A stretch of DNA of 58,557 nt. Source: Curtobacterium pusillum (GTDB lineage Bacteria > Actinomycetota > Actinomycetes > Actinomycetales > Microbacteriaceae). Below the pieces are notes generated by a model. The model was given only the letters and a program-made list of their open reading frames with translations. It did no database searches and had not been told where the DNA came from. The translations under genes and the position numbers were made by a program. Shown here in pieces: positions 26,638 through 35,229 of this stretch (position 1 is its first letter; each line of letters starts with the position of its first letter). The DNA is taken from the NCBI RefSeq assembly GCF_007680845.1, contig NZ_VEIY01000002.1, positions 85,701-144,257 on the forward strand, given 5' to 3'.

Positions 26638-27581
26638 GCGGCGGCTCCTCCGGGCCCGTCGTCGCCGCCGGCGCCGTCGTCTGGCGTGAACGCGACGGCG
26701 TCCCGCTGGTGCTGCTCATCCACCGCGACCACCACAAGGACGTCTCCTTCCCGAAGGGCAAGGTCGACCCGGGCGAGAGCGTCCCGACGACCGCGGTCCG
26801 CGAGATCGAGGAGGAGACCGGGTACCGGGTGCACCTCGGCGCTCCGCTCGGCACGGCCGAGTACGTCCTGCCGAGCGGTCGCGACAAGGTCGTGCACTAC
26901 TGGTCCGCCCGCGTCCCCTCGAAGGAGTACGAGCGCGCCGGCACGTTCCGCCCCAACGACGAGGTCGCCTCGGTCGAGTGGGTCACGCTCGACGACGCCC
27001 GCCACCGGCTGACCTACGACCGCGACGTCGCGATCCTCGACCGGTTCGCCGAACGCGTCGCCGCCGGGGAACACCGCACCTTCGCCCTCATCGCGCTCCG
27101 GCACGCGAAGACCGTCCCCGGCTCGGAGTGGGACGGCCCGGACGCGACCCGTCCGCTGCTGCCCGTCGGGCGGTCGCAGGCGAAGGCCGTCGCGTCGCCC
27201 GTCGCCGCGTTCGGCCCGAAGAAGATCGTCAGCAGCACCGCCGCCCGCTGCCTCGCGACCGTCGAACCGCTGTCCGACCGGACGCACCTCGGTGTCTCCA
27301 GCACGCCCGACATCAGCCAGGACGCCCACGACCGGGGCGCGGCGAACGTGAAGGGCCTGGTCCAGAAGCGCCTCGAGAAGGCGAAGTCGACCGTCCTGTG
27401 CTCGCACGGTCCCGTGTTGCCGGACATCATCGCCCGGATCGCCACCGCGACCGCCGACGACAGCGGGAGGTTCGACCTGCGGCGCGCAGCGATGCTCTCG
27501 GTCGGGGACTTCGCGGTCATGCACATCGCCGACGGCCGACTGGTGGCCGTCGAGACCCACCGGAACACCATCCCGGCGTAG
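26634..27581 (+). CDS. mutT1: NUDIX hydrolase/histidine phosphatase MutT1
   Basis: A 315-residue fusion: an N-terminal NUDIX domain ([23 protein letters not shown] is the NUDIX box) and a C-terminal histidine phosphatase domain beginning with the catalytic LRHAKT motif. Mycobacterial MutT1 hydrolyses 8-oxo-GTP and dinucleoside polyphosphates and lies next to ppk, as here. The GTG start overlaps the ppk1 stop (GTGA), indicating translational coupling. Confidence 0.9.
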   Translation: MSGGSSGPVVAAGAVVWRERDGVPLVLLIHRDHHKDVSFPKGKVDPGESVPTTAVREIEEETGYRVHLGAPLGTAEYVLPSGRDKVVHYWSARVPSKEYERAGTFRPNDEVASVEWVTLDDARHRLTYDRDVAILDRFAERVAAGEHRTFALIALRHAKTVPGSEWDGPDATRPLLPVGRSQAKAVASPVAAFGPKKIVSSTAARCLATVEPLSDRTHLGVSSTPDISQDAHDRGAANVKGLVQKRLEKAKSTVLCSHGPVLPDIIARIATATADDSGRFDLRRAAMLSVGDFAVMHIADGRLVAVETHRNTIPA

Positions 27582-27601
27582 GCCGACGTCGAGGGACGAC
27601 C

Positions 27602-27616
27602 CGCGCCTCCAGGCCG
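27602..27616 (-). repeat. Copy of 15-base recurrent motif
   Basis: Exact reverse-strand copy of CGGCCTGGAGGCGCG, 20 bases after the mutT1 stop. Several GC-rich inverted repeats follow to about 27705, including a 10-base palindrome GCGCATGCGC. Confidence 0.75.
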
Positions 27617-27721
27617 GTCGCCGCATCTCCATGCGTGCGCATGCGCTCGCACGGCGCGGCGTTCCCGATCCTGCACCCGCACGCGCGCCGTCGCACGGCG
27701 CCTCGTCCGGGACAACCCCTC

Positions 27722-27739
27722 GTTCACCTCCCGTTCACC
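27722..27739 (+). promoter_or_regulatory. PHO box (PhoP binding direct repeats)
   Basis: GTTCACC occurs twice, at 27722-27728 and 27733-27739, with an 11-base period. This is the direct-repeat unit and spacing of actinobacterial PhoP boxes. It lies upstream of a -10 (TACAGT at 27771-27776) and of pstS, so phosphate-starvation induction of pstSCAB is expected. Confidence 0.8.
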
Positions 27740-27770
27740 GATGCGCGTCATTGCCGTCACTTCGCGTCCC

Positions 27771-27776
27771 TACAGT
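27771..27776 (+). promoter_or_regulatory. pstS -10 element (TACAGT)
   Basis: TACAGT lies 32 bases after the PHO box and about 74 bases before the pstS start. This fits a PhoP-activated promoter with a leader of about 65 bases. Confidence 0.55.
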
Positions 27777-27849
27777 CACTCGCGGGTCAGCACCGGCCCG
27801 CGGGACCAGCAGCGGTCCCACCTGCAATGACATTCCCGAAGGGACCCTT

Positions 27850-28959
27850 GTGAACATCAAGCGAATCGGCACGGTCGCGGCAATCGCGATCGTCGGCGCC
27901 GTCGTGCTCTCCTCCTGCGCCTCGAACGAGAACGCAGGCGACGGCGCGTCCGCCACGTCGAGCTCGGGCACGGACTACTCGAAGCTCTCCGGCACGCTGA
28001 CCGGCTCGGGTTCGTCCGCGCAGCAGACCGCCGAGGCCACCTGGGCCGCCGGCTTCCAGAGCGTCGCCTCCGGCGCCACGGTCAACTACTCGCCCGACGG
28101 TTCGGGTGCCGGCCGCAAGAACTTCATCTCGGGCGCCGCGGACTTCGCCGGCTCCGACGCCGCACTCTCCGACGAGGAGCTCTCGGGCTCCTTCAGCCTC
28201 TGCGCCGCGGACTCGAAGGCCATCGACATCCCGGTCTACATCTCCCCGATCGCGATCGCCTACAAGGTCGACGGCGTCAAGGACCTCACGCTCGACGCGA
28301 AGACCATCGCGGGCATCTTCTCCGGCAAGATCACGAAGTGGAACGACTCGCAGATCGCCGCCCTCAACAAGGACGCGACCCTGCCGGACGCGAACATCAC
28401 GGTCGTGCACCGCTCGGACGACTCGGGCACCACGCAGAACTTCTCCCAGTACGTGTCGGCGAACGCCGCCGACGTGTGGACCGAGGAGCCGAGCCAGACC
28501 TTCCCGTACCAGGTGGGCGACAGCGCCAAGGGCACCTCGGGCGTGGCCTCGGCCATGGCCAGCGCCTCGAACGCGATCACCTACATCGACGACTCCGGCG
28601 CGGGCGACCTCGACAAGGCCAAGCTCCTCGTCGGCGACAAGGCCACCGAGATCTCGGCCGACGGCGCCTCGAAGGTCGTCGCGGACTCCGAGGTCGTCTC
28701 CGGCCGCGAGGACAACGACCTCGCGATCGACATCAACCGCAAGGACACCGCCGACGGTGCGTGGCCGCTGGTCCTCGTCTCCTACGCGATCGCCTGCCAG
28801 GAGTACAAGGACGCCGACAAGGGCAAGCTCGTGAAGGGCTACCTCGACTACGTCGTCTCGAAGGACGCGCAGGACGCCGCCGCGAAGGAGGCCAAGTCGG
28901 CCGCCCTCTCGTCCGACCTCGCCGCGAAGGCAGCGAAGGCCGTCGCCTCCATCAAGTAA
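27850..28959 (+). CDS. pstS: Phosphate ABC transporter substrate-binding lipoprotein PstS
   Basis: A 369-residue lipoprotein. The signal peptide MNIKRIGTVAAIAIVGAVVL ends in a lipobox with Cys (LSSC), anchoring it outside the membrane. The PstS fold is clear: LTGSGSSAQQ, GSGAGRKNFISGAADFAGSDA and the substrate region HRSDDSGTTQNFSQYV. It captures inorganic phosphate and delivers it to PstCA. The GTG start follows GAAGGGA. It is first in pstSCAB, behind a PHO box, and a strong hairpin follows it. Confidence 0.95.
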   Translation: MNIKRIGTVAAIAIVGAVVLSSCASNENAGDGASATSSSGTDYSKLSGTLTGSGSSAQQTAEATWAAGFQSVASGATVNYSPDGSGAGRKNFISGAADFAGSDAALSDEELSGSFSLCAADSKAIDIPVYISPIAIAYKVDGVKDLTLDAKTIAGIFSGKITKWNDSQIAALNKDATLPDANITVVHRSDDSGTTQNFSQYVSANAADVWTEEPSQTFPYQVGDSAKGTSGVASAMASASNAITYIDDSGAGDLDKAKLLVGDKATEISADGASKVVADSEVVSGREDNDLAIDINRKDTADGAWPLVLVSYAIACQEYKDADKGKLVKGYLDYVVSKDAQDAAAKEAKSAALSSDLAAKAAKAVASIK

Positions 28960-28971
28960 GGCCCCCTGAGA

Positions 28972-29012
28972 GCCCGGACGCCGGTCCCCACCCACTCGAC
29001 CGGCGTCCGGGC
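28972..29012 (+). terminator. Intergenic hairpin between pstS and pstC
   Basis: A 14-base perfect stem (28972-28985 with 28999-29012) and a 13-base loop, 12 bases after the pstS stop and without a T run. It could be a partial terminator or a 3' stabiliser that keeps PstS made in excess over the permease. Confidence 0.6.
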
Positions 29013-29111
29013 CCTCGCCCGTCCACTCCGCCCCCGCTGGCGGAGGAGACGTCGCACCACCGGACACCCCCAACCCGACGCCTCCCCCGGCGTTCCTCCG
29101 ACAGGAGTCCC

Positions 29112-30059
29112 ATGACGACCGCACCGGCCCAGCCAGGGGCCACCGTCACCCCCAAGCCGAAGCCCGTCGTCCGCATCGGCGACCGGGTGTTCTCCGCCGC
29201 CTCGGTCATCGCCGGCGGACTGATCCTCTTCGTGCTCGTCCTCGTCGCCGCCTTCCTGGTCTGGCAGAGCATCCCGGCGTTCAGCGCCAAGGTCGGCGAC
29301 CTGCCGAACCAGGCCACGAACTTCTGGGACTACGTCGGGCCCCTCGTCTTCGGCACCGTCTGGTCCGCGCTCATCGCGCTCGTGATCGCCGTGCCGCTGT
29401 CGCTCGGCATCGCCCTCTTCATCTCGCACTACGCACCGCGCCGGATCGCCCCGGTCCTCGGGTACGTCATCGACCTGCTCGCCGCGGTGCCGTCCGTGGT
29501 CTACGGCCTCTGGGGCATCGTCGTCCTCGCGCCGTTCGTGAAGCCGTTCTACGTGTTCCTCAACACCTACCTCGGCTGGTTCCCGCTGTTCTCCGGGCAG
29601 GTCTCCGGCACGGGTCGGACGATCCTCACGGCGTCGATCGTCCTCGCGGTGATGGCCATCCCGATCATGACCGCGGTCATGCGCGAGATCTTCCTGCAGG
29701 CCCCGCGCCTCAACGAGGAGGCCGCCCTGGCCCTCGGCGCCACCCGGTGGGAGATGATCCGCCTGTCGGTCCTGCCGTTCGCGAAGTCCGGCATCGTGTC
29801 CGCGATCATGCTCGGCCTCGGCCGCGCACTCGGTGAGACGATGGCGATCGCACTGGTGCTGTCGGTGTCGACGAACGTCACCTTCCAGATGCTCACCTCG
29901 CTGAACCCATCGACGATCGCGGCGAACATCGCGCTGCAGTTCGCCGAGGCGTCCGGCACGGCCCTCAACGCGCTCATCGCGTCGGGTCTGATCCTCTTCG
30001 TCATCACCCTGGTCATCAACATGCTCGCCCGGTACATCGTCCGTGCGCGCGTGAGCTGA
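29112..30059 (+). CDS. pstC: Phosphate ABC transporter permease PstC
   Basis: A 315-residue permease with six spans. It contains the inner-membrane ABC permease signature region (EEAALALGATRWEMIRLSVLPFAKSG), the EAA loop contacting PstB. The start ATG follows ACAGGAG. It sits between pstS and pstA, 13 bases before pstA, in the phosphate uptake operon. Confidence 0.95.
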   Translation: MTTAPAQPGATVTPKPKPVVRIGDRVFSAASVIAGGLILFVLVLVAAFLVWQSIPAFSAKVGDLPNQATNFWDYVGPLVFGTVWSALIALVIAVPLSLGIALFISHYAPRRIAPVLGYVIDLLAAVPSVVYGLWGIVVLAPFVKPFYVFLNTYLGWFPLFSGQVSGTGRTILTASIVLAVMAIPIMTAVMREIFLQAPRLNEEAALALGATRWEMIRLSVLPFAKSGIVSAIMLGLGRALGETMAIALVLSVSTNVTFQMLTSLNPSTIAANIALQFAEASGTALNALIASGLILFVITLVINMLARYIVRARVS

Positions 30060-30072
30060 GAGGTCCGACCCG

Positions 30073-31158
30073 ATGTCCCTCGCCATCCGTCAGTCCGGTG
30101 TCGCCGGCAACGTCTACGCCAACGGCAAGCTGCACAAGTCCGTGCCGTGGCTGCTCCTCCTCGGCTCCTGGGTCGCGCTGATCCTGGTGTTCGCCCTGCT
30201 CAACGCCGGCGGCGCCGTGAAGGACTTCAACGTCGTCGCGGCCCTCTTCCTCGGCACGGTGCTGTTCGACGTCCTCATCGTGGTGATCTCGCGGATCGTC
30301 GAAGGCGGGCGCAAGGCCGTCGACCGGCTCATCACCTCGCTCGTGATCACGGCCTTCGTCATCGCCGTGCTGCCGCTCGTGTCGCTCCTCTACACGGTGC
30401 TCGCGGACGGGCTCGCGCGCTTCGACGCGCAGTTCTTCTCGTACTCGATGCGCGGTGTCATCTCCGAGGGCGGTGGCGCGCTGCACGCCCTCATCGGCAC
30501 GCTCGAGATCACGCTGTTCGCCGCGCTCATCTCGGTGCCGATCGGGCTGCTCACGTCGATCTACCTCGTCGAGTACGGCAAGGGTGCGCTCGCGAAGGGC
30601 ATCACCTTCTTCGTGGACGTCATGACGGGCATCCCGTCGATCGTCGCCGGTCTGTTCGCCTACTCGTTGTTCGCACTGTTCCTCGGCCCGGGAGCCCGTT
30701 TCGGCCTGGTCGGCTCGGTGGCCCTGAGCGTGCTCATGATCCCGATCGTGGTGCGCTCCACCGAAGAGGTCCTGAAGATCGTGCCGATGGAGCTCCGCGA
30801 GGCCTCGTACGCGCTCGGCGTCCCGAAGTACCTCACGATCCTCAAGGTCGTGCTCCCCACGTCGCTCGCCGGCATCACCACCGGCGTCATGCTCTCCATC
30901 GCCCGCGTCATCGGCGAGACCGCCCCCCTGCTGGTCACGGCCGGCTTCACGGCGAGCATGAACTACGACCTGTTCAAGAACCCGATGATGACGCTGCCGG
31001 TGTTCGCGTACACGCAGTACTCGCAGCAGGGCGCCAACCCGGTGCCGTTCGTCGACCGGGCGTGGACCGCGGCGCTGCTGCTCATCCTCATCGTGATGGC
31101 GCTCAACCTGCTCGCGCGGTTCATCACCCGCCTCTTCGCCCCCAAGCTCGCGCGCTAG
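30073..31158 (+). CDS. pstA: Phosphate ABC transporter permease PstA
   Basis: A 361-residue permease. An N-terminal extension with two to three spans (about 25-105) precedes the permease core, which holds the EAA loop ELREASYALGVPKYLTILKVVLPTSLAG. ATG 30073 follows GAGAGGTCCGACCCG. It heterodimerises with PstC to form the membrane channel of the phosphate importer and precedes pstB. Confidence 0.95.
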   Translation: MSLAIRQSGVAGNVYANGKLHKSVPWLLLLGSWVALILVFALLNAGGAVKDFNVVAALFLGTVLFDVLIVVISRIVEGGRKAVDRLITSLVITAFVIAVLPLVSLLYTVLADGLARFDAQFFSYSMRGVISEGGGALHALIGTLEITLFAALISVPIGLLTSIYLVEYGKGALAKGITFFVDVMTGIPSIVAGLFAYSLFALFLGPGARFGLVGSVALSVLMIPIVVRSTEEVLKIVPMELREASYALGVPKYLTILKVVLPTSLAGITTGVMLSIARVIGETAPLLVTAGFTASMNYDLFKNPMMTLPVFAYTQYSQQGANPVPFVDRAWTAALLLILIVMALNLLARFITRLFAPKLAR

Positions 31159-31194
31159 CGCGGTTCGTCCACCCAACCCACGTAAAGGATCCCC

Positions 31195-31974
31195 GTGTCC
31201 AAGCGCATCGAGGTCGACGGCCTCAACGTCTACTACTCGAAGTTCAAGGCGGTCGAGGGCGTCGACATGACGATCGAGCCCCGCACCGTCACCGCGTTCA
31301 TCGGCCCGTCCGGTTGCGGCAAGTCCACCTTCCTCCGCACGCTCAACCGCATGCACGAGGTCATCCCCGGCGCCTACGTCGAGGGCTCGGTCAAGATCGA
31401 CGGCGACGACCTCTACGGCGCCGGCGTCGACCCGGTGCTCGTCCGTCGTCAGGTCGGCATGGTCTTCCAGCGGCCGAACCCGTTCCCCACGATGTCCATC
31501 AAGGACAACGTGCTCGCCGGCGTGAAGCTCAACAACAAGCGGCTCTCCCGCTCGGAGGCCGACGACGTCGTCGAGCGGTCGCTGCAGGGCGCGAACCTCT
31601 GGAACGAGGTCAAGGACCGCCTCGACAAGCCCGGCATGGGCCTGTCCGGCGGGCAGCAGCAGCGCCTCTGCATCGCCCGCGCGATCGCCGTGCAGCCGGA
31701 CGTGCTCCTCATGGACGAGCCCTGCTCGGCGCTCGACCCGATCTCGACCCTGGCGATCGAGGACCTCATCGAGGAGCTGAAGAAGGAGTACACGATCGTG
31801 ATCGTGACCCACAACATGCAGCAGGCCTCGCGCATCAGCGACAAGACGGCGTTCTTCAACATCGCCGGCACCGGCCAGCCCGGGCACCTCATCGAGTACG
31901 ACGACACGGCGATGATGTTCTCGAACCCGTCCGTCCAGGCCACCGAGGACTACGTCTCCGGCCGCTTCGGGTGA
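31195..31974 (+). CDS. pstB: Phosphate ABC transporter ATP-binding protein PstB
   Basis: A 259-residue ABC ATPase. Walker [10 protein letters not shown], signature [14 protein letters not shown], Walker B VLLMDEP and the switch His in IVTHNMQQA are all intact, with the PstB-specific [12 protein letters not shown]. The GTG start follows AAAGGA. It powers PstCA. No phoU gene is seen in the window. Two palindromes follow its stop and probably end the operon. Confidence 0.96.
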   Translation: MSKRIEVDGLNVYYSKFKAVEGVDMTIEPRTVTAFIGPSGCGKSTFLRTLNRMHEVIPGAYVEGSVKIDGDDLYGAGVDPVLVRRQVGMVFQRPNPFPTMSIKDNVLAGVKLNNKRLSRSEADDVVERSLQGANLWNEVKDRLDKPGMGLSGGQQQRLCIARAIAVQPDVLLMDEPCSALDPISTLAIEDLIEELKKEYTIVIVTHNMQQASRISDKTAFFNIAGTGQPGHLIEYDDTAMMFSNPSVQATEDYVSGRFG

Positions 31975-32010
31975 TCGGGGGCCGCGGGGGCCTCGGCCTG
32001 CACACGCCAT

Positions 32011-32048
32011 GCGACACCGCACCCGTCGATCGACGAGTGCGGTGTCGC
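32011..32048. terminator. 38-base near-perfect palindrome after pstB
   Basis: A 12-base perfect stem (32011-32022 with 32037-32048) continues inward as a CGTCGATCGACG palindrome with one mismatch. It lies 37 bases after pstB and between convergent genes, so it probably stops transcription from both sides. Confidence 0.6.
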
Positions 32049-32090
32049 ACTGTGCACCCGCATCGGACACGCTCGCATCTGTCGACAGCG

Positions 32091-32110
32091 CACCAGTCGA
32101 TCGACAGGTG
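32091..32110. repeat. Second palindrome with GTCGATCGAC core
   Basis: CACC-A-GTCGATCGAC-A-GGTG is symmetric apart from an A/A pair in each arm and shares its core with the palindrome at 32011-32048. It lies 78 bases before the rskA stop. Confidence 0.5.
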
Positions 32111-32187
32111 GGACGTCGAACGATGCACACGCAGAAGCGCCCGCGCGAACGAACGCGCGGGCGCTGCAGCGTCGAGCCGACAGCCCG

Positions 32188-33069
32188 TCAGACCGTCGGG
32201 ACCGCCATGATCGGCGTCGTCGTCGGCTGCTCCGAACCACCGGCGGGCTCCACAGTCATGCCGATCGTCGCGCCGTGCGGCTTCGTGCCCGTGAGCACGG
32301 CCGAGTGCACGCCGTCGGCGACACCGTCCACGAGGCCCGCGGAGCTGATCTTGCCGCCCGTGCCCTCGGAGCCGATGTACCAGAGCTCGTAGGTCTTGTC
32401 CTTCGGCGCCGCGGCGACCCCGTCGAGGATCACGGCGGACTTGCCGAGCGAGTTCGACCAGACGACCGTGGCCGTCCCGCCGCCGGTGACCTTCGCGGTG
32501 GTCCGCTTGAAGTCCGACGCGGCGTAGATCCGGTCGAGGCCGCTGCTCGCCTGCGTGGTGCCCGTCCCGGGGCCGTTCGACGGACCGAACGAGGTGCCGA
32601 CGCCGAGTCCGACCCCGAGGAACACCACCGCGACCGCGGCTGCGGACAGCAGGGCTGCCGGACGCGTGAACCACCGGCGGCGAGCTGCGGCCGCTGCCGG
32701 ACCGTCTGCCCGGGTGCGGCGCGTGGCGGGGGTGAACCGCGCCTCCTGGCCGGCATCGTCGACCGTCGCGACCACAGGAGCAGTCGATTCGACGACAGGA
32801 GTCGACGCGACCGGAGCCGACGCGATCGGCGCCGCCTGCGGCGTCGACGCGATCTGCGCCATCAGCGAGGCCTTCAGCGACGCCGGCGGCTCGATCGGGG
32901 TGACCGAGTACGCGAGCTGCAGTGCGGTCTCGCGCAGCGAGTCCGTCTCGGCCTGCAGCTCCGGGGAGGTGGAGAGGGCGGTCTCGAACAGGGCACGCTC
33001 GTCGTCCGACAGCGCATCGAGGGCGTGCGAACCGGTGAGCAGGGCAGGGTCGTCGTGGCGTTCGGTCAT
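32188..33069 (-). CDS. rskA: Anti-sigma-K factor RskA
   Basis: A 293-residue transmembrane anti-sigma factor. The N-terminal sigma-binding region (about 1-75, DALDALSDDERALFETAL, SLKASLMAQIA) is cytoplasmic. One span follows (about 138-160, ALLSAAAVAVVFLGVGLGVG), and the external RskA domain has KSAVILDGVAAAPKDKTYELWYI and TIGMTVEPAGGSEQPTTTPI. It binds SigK and releases it when cleaved or reduced, as known for this family. Its ATG overlaps the sigK stop by four bases. Confidence 0.9.
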   Translation of the reverse strand: MTERHDDPALLTGSHALDALSDDERALFETALSTSPELQAETDSLRETALQLAYSVTPIEPPASLKASLMAQIASTPQAAPIASAPVASTPVVESTAPVVATVDDAGQEARFTPATRRTRADGPAAAAARRRWFTRPAALLSAAAVAVVFLGVGLGVGTSFGPSNGPGTGTTQASSGLDRIYAASDFKRTTAKVTGGGTATVVWSNSLGKSAVILDGVAAAPKDKTYELWYIGSEGTGGKISSAGLVDGVADGVHSAVLTGTKPHGATIGMTVEPAGGSEQPTTTPIMAVPTV

Positions 33070-33659
33070 GACGTCACCCCCATCTCGTCGCGGAGTCTGA
33101 TCATCCCGTCACGGAGACGGGTCTTGACGGTGCCGATCGGGACACCGAGGTGTGCGGCCATCTCGCTGTGGGAGTAGCCGCCGTAGTAGGCGAGTTGCAC
33201 GGCCTGTCGCTGGAACTCGGTGAGCTTCCCGAGCGCCCGACTGACGCGTTCGTGTTCGATCCGGATCTCCACCGACTCGGACACCTGGTCGAAACCGGCC
33301 TCGAAGTCGCGGATGCCGATCTTCGTGTCGCGGTCGTGCGACGACTGCGACGCTCGGACCCGGTCCACCGCTCGGCGGTGCGCCATGGTGAGGACCCAGC
33401 TGGCGGCGGTCCCGCGCTTCCGGTCGAAGCGGGTGGCTTGCTGCCAGACCTCGAGGAAGACCTCTTGTGCGACCTCTTCCGACTGCGCGCGGTCCCGGAG
33501 GAGGCGCGTCACGAGGCCCAGCACACGGCCGGACAACGCGTCGTAGAGATCGGAGAAGGCTGCCTGGTCGCCGGTCGCCACCCGTGCGAGGAGGTCGTCG
33601 GGCGACGCCTGCGCAGGCTCGGTCGAGCTCCAGGTGTCGCTGTCCACGATGGCAAGCAT
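33066..33659 (-). CDS. sigK: ECF RNA polymerase sigma factor SigK
   Basis: A 197-residue ECF sigma factor. Region 2 covers about 30-95 (DLYDALSGRVLGLVTRLLRDRAQSEEVAQEVF, WVLTMAHRRAVDRVRA) and region 4 about 135-190 (LTEFQRQAVQLAYYGGYSHSEMAAHLGVPIGTVKTRL). The ATG at 33659 follows GAGGAGGG with eight bases between. Pairing with RskA and the 4-base overlap support the SigK call. I do not see a clear SigK-type autoregulated promoter upstream. Confidence 0.9.
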   Translation of the reverse strand: MLAIVDSDTWSSTEPAQASPDDLLARVATGDQAAFSDLYDALSGRVLGLVTRLLRDRAQSEEVAQEVFLEVWQQATRFDRKRGTAASWVLTMAHRRAVDRVRASQSSHDRDTKIGIRDFEAGFDQVSESVEIRIEHERVSRALGKLTEFQRQAVQLAYYGGYSHSEMAAHLGVPIGTVKTRLRDGMIRLRDEMGVTS

Positions 33660-33979
33660 TGCAGGTTTCCCTCCTCTCGGTTGCGATCGACTGTGTGTTC
33701 TGCGCCGATGCACGGGAGCGGGGCTCGCCCGGACGTGCAGGAACGGTGCAGGACGAGGGCCCGCGTGACCCGCAGGGAATTGACCGCCAGGGAGCGGACC
33801 GGGTCTCACGGGACCCTCGCCTCGTGTCGGACTGTTCGTCCGCCACGGTGATGATTCGGCACGGTCGGTCCGTCGGATTGGAGCGGTTCTCACCCCGCGT
33901 TCCGGGTACACGCCCGGGCGCGGTCCTGTCCACCGTCAGTGAACAGGGTCGTGCGCACAGCGAGGGTCTCGTAGACTCG

Positions 33980-34083
33980 CAGACGCCGGGCCGCAGCAAG
34001 CCCCGGGCTCCAAAATTCGCCGCTCCGAGCGGCCTCGCGCCGAGAGGCGCTTCTGCGGCCCGGTCTTCCTCTGCCGGCGTCTG
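33980..34083 (+). ncRNA. Candidate structured RNA or complex terminator
   Basis: Nested pairing: CAGACGCC (33980) with GGCGTCTG (34076), then GGGCCGCAG (33988) with CTGCGGCCC (34053). Inside are three small hairpins (AGCC/GGCT, CCGCTC/GAGCGG and GCCTC/GAGGC). A TAGACT at 33972-33977 on the forward strand could be a -10 element, putting the transcript start near 33984. It also lies about 70 bases past the 3' end of the reverse-strand gene at 34154, so it may instead be that gene's terminator. I do not recognise a known RNA family. Confidence 0.4.
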
Positions 34084-34114
34084 TCGGCCTGGTCGCGTCC
34101 GTCCGGGATCTCCT

Positions 34115-34129
34115 CGGCCTGGAGGCGCG
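34115..34129 (+). repeat. Copy of 15-base recurrent motif
   Basis: Exact forward-strand copy of CGGCCTGGAGGCGCG in the gap between the structured element and the hypothetical gene at 34154. Confidence 0.75.
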
Positions 34130-34153
34130 GCGCGGGTCCGCCCTGCCGCTCGC

Positions 34154-34795
34154 TCAGTCCAGGCTGTCGCGACGCCAGAGCGCCGCCGCCTCGGTCAGGT
34201 CGGCCGCCAGTTCGGACAGGCGGAGCGCCCGCGTCGTCAGTTCGCTCGCTCGCTCGCTCGCGCGCTCGCCCGCCGTGAGGTCGGAGTCGTCCGCGACCGA
34301 GGTCGCCCCGGCCGCCGTGAGCCGGCAGAAGGCCGCTCCGCGGTCGAGCGCCACCGCGAGGTCGCCCGTGTAGAGGCCCTGCAGGATGCGGTCGGCGAGC
34401 GTGAGGATCTCCGCCGGGCCCGTGGGCTGCTCCGCCCCCGCGACCGCCTGGTCGATCGTGCCGACCTGCTCGGTGCCGCGCTGGAAGAAGTAGGCAATCT
34501 CGTCCGGGTTCTGCCGGATGACCGTGCGGACGAGGTAGATGCGCCACAGTGCGCCGGGCAGCGTGTGCGCTCCGACGCGCGCCCACAGTTCGGCGATGGC
34601 GTCGATGCCGTGCACGTCCGTGTAGGTCACGAGCCGCTCGACGACCTCCGGGTCCGGGTCCTGGCGCACGCGGTGGAGCAGCGCGTTCGCCGTCTCGTGC
34701 GCGACGCGGTTCACCACGGCCGGGTCTTCGCCGCCCTGGATCGCGGCGAACTCCTGGTCGGTGAAGTGGACGGGACGGTGGTGATCGCGAGGCAC
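34154..34795 (-). CDS. Conserved hypothetical protein
   Basis: A 213-residue soluble, mostly helical protein starting PRDHHRPVHFTDQEFAAI after a GTG. A leaderless promoter fixes the start: TACACT, six bases, then GTG. No domain is recognised with certainty. The C-terminal part contains a GERASERASEL segment encoded by four CGCT units in a row (34243-34258 on the forward strand), which could slip. It is monocistronic. Confidence 0.7.
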   Translation of the reverse strand: MPRDHHRPVHFTDQEFAAIQGGEDPAVVNRVAHETANALLHRVRQDPDPEVVERLVTYTDVHGIDAIAELWARVGAHTLPGALWRIYLVRTVIRQNPDEIAYFFQRGTEQVGTIDQAVAGAEQPTGPAEILTLADRILQGLYTGDLAVALDRGAAFCRLTAAGATSVADDSDLTAGERASERASELTTRALRLSELAADLTEAAALWRRDSLD

Positions 34796-34922
34796 CGCAG
34801 CAGTGTAGGCGCGGCCGGCGACACTCGGAGCCCCTCGTTCGCCCAGAACGCAACGAGCCGTTCCGGCGTACGCTCCTCCGGCAGGGAGGCACCCCTCCCG
34901 GACGTGAAGAAGAGGACTCTCC

Positions 34923-35084
34923 ATGAACGCCCTGCTCATCATCCTGGCCGTGATCGCGGTCATCCTGCTGTTCGTCGGCGGTTTCGCCGCGAGCCTGAAG
35001 TTCCTGCTGTGGGTCGGCATCGTGCTGCTCGTCATCGCGGTGATCGCCTGGCTCCTGCGTTCGCTCACGGGTCGTCGCGGCTGA
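34923..35084 (+). CDS. 53-residue hydrophobic membrane protein
   Basis: A short frame encodes 53 residues, beginning MNALLIILAVIAVILLFVGG and ending LLRSLTGRRG. Two spans are separated by a short AASLKF turn, with a basic C-terminus. AAGAAGAGGA precedes the ATG at a suitable distance. Small two-span proteins of this type are common in Actinobacteria, but I cannot name the family. It lies just upstream of tRNA-Lys. Confidence 0.65.
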   Translation: MNALLIILAVIAVILLFVGGFAASLKFLLWVGIVLLVIAVIAWLLRSLTGRRG

Positions 35085-35138
35085 CCGCGATCCCCGGAGC
35101 CGAACCTCGAGGCCCTCACCCGCTAGCCTTGCGGGTGA

Positions 35139-35211
35139 GGGCCTCTAGCTCAGTTGGTAGAGCACCGGACTTTTAATCCGAGGGTCGTGGGTTCGAGCCC
35201 CACGGGGCCCA
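35139..35211 (+). tRNA. tRNA-Lys (anticodon UUU)
   Basis: A 73-base cloverleaf: acceptor GGGCCTC pairs with GGGGCCC (one G-T pair), D arm GCTC..GAGC, anticodon loop CTTTTAA (anticodon TTT), and T arm GTGGG-TTCGAGC-CCCAC. The CCA tail is not encoded. Confidence 0.97.
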
Positions 35212-35216
35212 CCGCG

Positions 35217-35222
35217 TAGAAT
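35217..35222 (+). promoter_or_regulatory. -10 of leaderless SGNH hydrolase promoter (TAGAAT)
   Basis: TAGAAT lies seven bases before the GTG at 35230 and six bases after the tRNA end, so the hydrolase is probably transcribed without a leader. Confidence 0.55.
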
Positions 35223-35229
35223 CCTCGCC

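Larger units (their letters stand above)
33660..34153. other. Non-coding region with structured element
   Basis: About 490 bases without a supported gene between sigK and the hypothetical gene at 34154. It holds the 5' region of sigK, a nested inverted-repeat structure at 33980-34083 and a copy of the 15-base motif at 34115. Confidence 0.6.

Noticed and set aside
30016..32130. A 704-codon reverse frame opposite pstA and pstB
   Set aside because: Highly charged repetitive translation without domains; pst genes explain the DNA.
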